From Baffinella frigidus (taxonomy: Eukaryota > Cryptophyceae > Cryptomonadales > Baffinellaceae): a stretch of DNA of 14,230 nucleotides. Under the pieces are notes generated by a model that was given only the letters and a program-made list of their open reading frames with translations, was not told where the DNA came from and made no database searches. The stretch's first letter is position 1. Each line of letters starts with the position of its first letter. Where the stretch lies: the NCBI GenBank assembly GCA_026770585.1, contig MU646426.1:236113-250342 (forward strand). The letters run 5' to 3'. Position numbers and translations under genes: made by a program. Below, one piece after another: positions 13,137 through 14,230 of the stretch.

Positions 13137-13304
13137 TTAATAGGGTAACGGCCTGAAAATGGGGTAGTTAGGCCTACGGGATTGCCTAGGACCTCCTACC
13201 GTAGGCCGAGACTTTTTGGTCCTAGGATCCCTCGGCCTACGAGAGGAGGTCCTAGGCAATGCCGTATGCCTAACTACCCCATTTTCAGGCCGTTAGCCTA
13301 TGAA
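13137..13304. mobile_element. Palindrome family C, copy 2
   Basis: 168 bp with the same ends and arms as the copy at 11055, differing by few substitutions and a small deletion (CTACGGGATTGCC against CTACATGTACGGCATTGCC). Lies in the third intron of gene 3. The near identity suggests recent spread. Confidence 0.88.
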
Positions 13305-13354
13305 CCTGAAACAGAAAGGGGAGCCTAACCTGCGCACCCTCAGCAGAGAGGGAT

Positions 13355-13494
13355 TTATCCGGAGAAACCTATTTTTCTTTAGTTTGATGGCAAGGAAAAT
13401 TACCACATAAATGCTTTAATATTACTAATAAGAACGAATTGTGCAGTAATTTTCCTTGCCATCAAACTAAAGAAAAATAGGGTTCCCCGGACAA
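13355..13494. mobile_element. Palindrome family D, copy 3 (complete)
   Basis: Same 140-bp foldback as copy 1, TTATCCGGAGAAACC to GGTTCCCCGGACAA, centre inverted relative to copy 1. GGAT stands on both sides (13351-13354 and 13495-13498). Further out the 17-bp GCCTAACCTGCGCACCC occurs on both sides (13323-13339, 13499-13515). Confidence 0.85.
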
Positions 13495-13505
13495 GGATGC
13501 CTAAC

Positions 13506-13541
13506 CTGCGCACCCGGCGACCCCTGCTGCATCCCGCTCCC
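13506..13541 (-). CDS. Gene 3, 36-nt exon GSGMQQGSPGAQ
   Basis: Acceptor CCCTGAACGCAG| at 13542, donor CAG|GTTAGG at 13505; twelve whole codons. Gly/Gln-rich like its neighbours. The donor region GGGTGCGCAGGTTAGGC recurs as a direct repeat at 13323-13339 on the far side of a family D palindrome. Confidence 0.66.
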
Positions 13542-13654
13542 CTGCGTTCAGGGTTGAGGTTTAGGGTTTAGGGTTTAGGGTTTAGGGTTTAGGGTTTAGG
13601 GTTTAGGGTTTGGGGTTTGGGGTTTGGGGTTTGGGGTTTAGGGTTTAGGGTTAC
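13542..13654 (-). other. Intron 2 of gene 3, telomere-like
   Basis: GT-AG, 113 nt, consisting almost only of CCCTAAA and CCCCAAA heptamers on the sense strand, with the acceptor CCCTGAACGCAG. Confidence 0.68.
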
Positions 13655-13697
13655 CCCCCCGCTCTGCCCGCCCGAGAAGCTCCCGCCCGGAAGGTAC
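13655..13697 (-). CDS. Gene 3, exon YLPGGSFSGGQSGG
   Basis: Acceptor CCCTAAAACAG| at 13698, donor GGG|GTAACC at 13654. The 43 nt code one shared Gly plus YLPGGSFSGGQSGG. Entry one base, exit phase 0, consistent with both neighbours. It lies between two telomere-like arrays, which makes it an island of coding composition. Confidence 0.68.
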
Positions 13698-14086
13698 CTG
13701 TTTTAGGGTTTAGGGTTTAGGGTTTAGGGTTAGGGGTTTAGGGGTCAGGGTTCAGAATTTGGGATTTAGGATTTACGGTTTAGTGTTTAGGGTTGAGTGT
13801 TCAGGGTTTAAGGTTCATGGTTTATTGTTTATTGTTTAGGGTTCAGGGTGTATGGTTTATGTTTTATGGTTTACGGTTTATGGTTTCGTGTTTCGTGTTT
13901 CGTGTGTCGCGTTTCGTGTTTCGCATTTCGTGTTTCAAATTTCGTGTTTCGTATTTCGGGTGTGGGATGTAGGGTGTGGGGTGTAGAGTGTAGGGCGTAG
14001 GGTGTAGGGTGTAGGGTGTGGGGTGTAGGGTGTAGGGTGTATGGTGTAGGGTGTAGGGTTTAATGTTCAGGATTTAAGGGTTGTAC
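13698..14086 (-). other. Intron 1 of gene 3, telomere-like with homogenised variant blocks
   Basis: GT-AG, 389 nt, entirely heptamer-like. On the plus strand it shows blocks of TGTAGGG (13980-14057), TTTCGTG (13885-13950), TTTATGG (13850-13885) and TTTAGGG (13704-13728). Confidence 0.68.
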
Positions 14087-14230
14087 CCCGGAGGCATCCC
14101 CGGCATCCCACCATACCCCTGCATCCCCCCATTCTGCCCATTCTGCATCCCATGCCCCCCCCCCTGCTGCACCCCATGCGACGAAGACAAAGAATGCGAC
14201 GAAGACGACGACGCCGTAGACGTAAAGGGT
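14087..14230 (-). CDS. Gene 3, Gly/Gln/Met/Ser-rich exon, 5'-partial
   Basis: Minus-strand frame from the window edge reads a Ser-rich stretch (PFTSTASSSSSHSLSSSHGV), then QQGGGHGMQNGQNGGMQGYG and GMPGMPP. The donor GG|GTACAA at 14086 leaves phase 2, which fits the one-base entry of the exon at 13697. Without splicing the frame would stop five codons later (GYNP-stop). The product is a low-complexity, prion-like chain of the sort found as tails of RNA-binding or transcription proteins; no folded domain is visible and the 5' part is outside the window. Confidence 0.65.

Larger units (their letters stand above)
12332..13505 (-). other. Intron 3 of gene 3, long, with nested elements
   Basis: GT-AG, 1174 nt. 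In transcript order it holds palindrome D, palindrome C, repeat G, a telomere-like array (12520-12742) and the partial copy of the next exon, then another array (12336-12450) before the acceptor. Bases 12775-12905 contain nothing recognisable. Confidence 0.55.

Noticed and set aside
14079-14230. Plus-strand open frame rich in Cys/Pro then Asp/Glu opposite the gene 3 exon
   Set aside because: It is open too, but has no good acceptor and a stop just upstream; the minus reading has matching phase with four further exons and a fitting composition.

Overview
This window looks like nuclear DNA of a eukaryotic alga with a secondary plastid of red-algal origin. The best evidence is a complete five-exon gene on the minus strand (exons within 5172-7517) for a three-helix light-harvesting chlorophyll-binding protein. 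Its N-terminus carries a signal-peptide-like stretch ending in AAA|FAP, the Phe-bearing bipartite plastid presequence of cryptophytes, haptophytes and stramenopiles. I lean towards a cryptophyte because I remember the repeat-encoded peptides seen here from such genomes, but I could not check this.

Three split genes can be read. (1) Plus strand, 908-3455: the C-terminal exons of an unrecognised small, charged, coiled-coil/acidic-tail protein. All three of its exons have decayed or alternative tandem copies nearby. (2) Minus strand, 5172-7517: the light-harvesting gene, 225 codons, with all splice phases matching. (3) Minus strand, 11846-14230: the 3' half of a Gly/Gln/Pro-rich low-complexity protein in five short exons, also with matching phases, running off the right edge. 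None of the three was evident as a long ORF, because the exons are 36-237 nt and most of the long ORFs are repeat shadows.

The introns are the striking part. They consist largely of degenerate heptamers related to the telomere repeat TTTAGGG. These are almost always oriented so that the transcript carries the C-rich strand (CCCTAAA, CCCTCAA, CCCTACA) running into the 3' splice site. The rest of the window is filled with at least seven families of short palindromic, MITE-like elements. The commonest (family A, about 117 bp, ends CAGGGG...CCCCTG, TA target site) has about a dozen copies, and one insertion can be compared with its empty site inside the window.

Layout: 1-480 telomere-like DNA; 485-624 palindrome D; 658-856 a 30-bp minisatellite; 908-2350 exon copies of gene 1 in telomere-like introns; 2360-3180 intron with repeats; 3334-3455 last exon of gene 1; 3456-4440 copies of its tail alternating with palindromes A and B; 4440-4976 copies of the light-harvesting gene tail; 5172-7517 the light-harvesting gene; 7518-8530 its upstream region with family F remnants; 8532-8765 a telomere-like array; 8935-11840 mostly palindromes of families A, B, C, E, F and H; 11846-14230 gene 3. 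The three genes show no functional link; what they share is the way exons, telomere-like introns and palindromes are interleaved.
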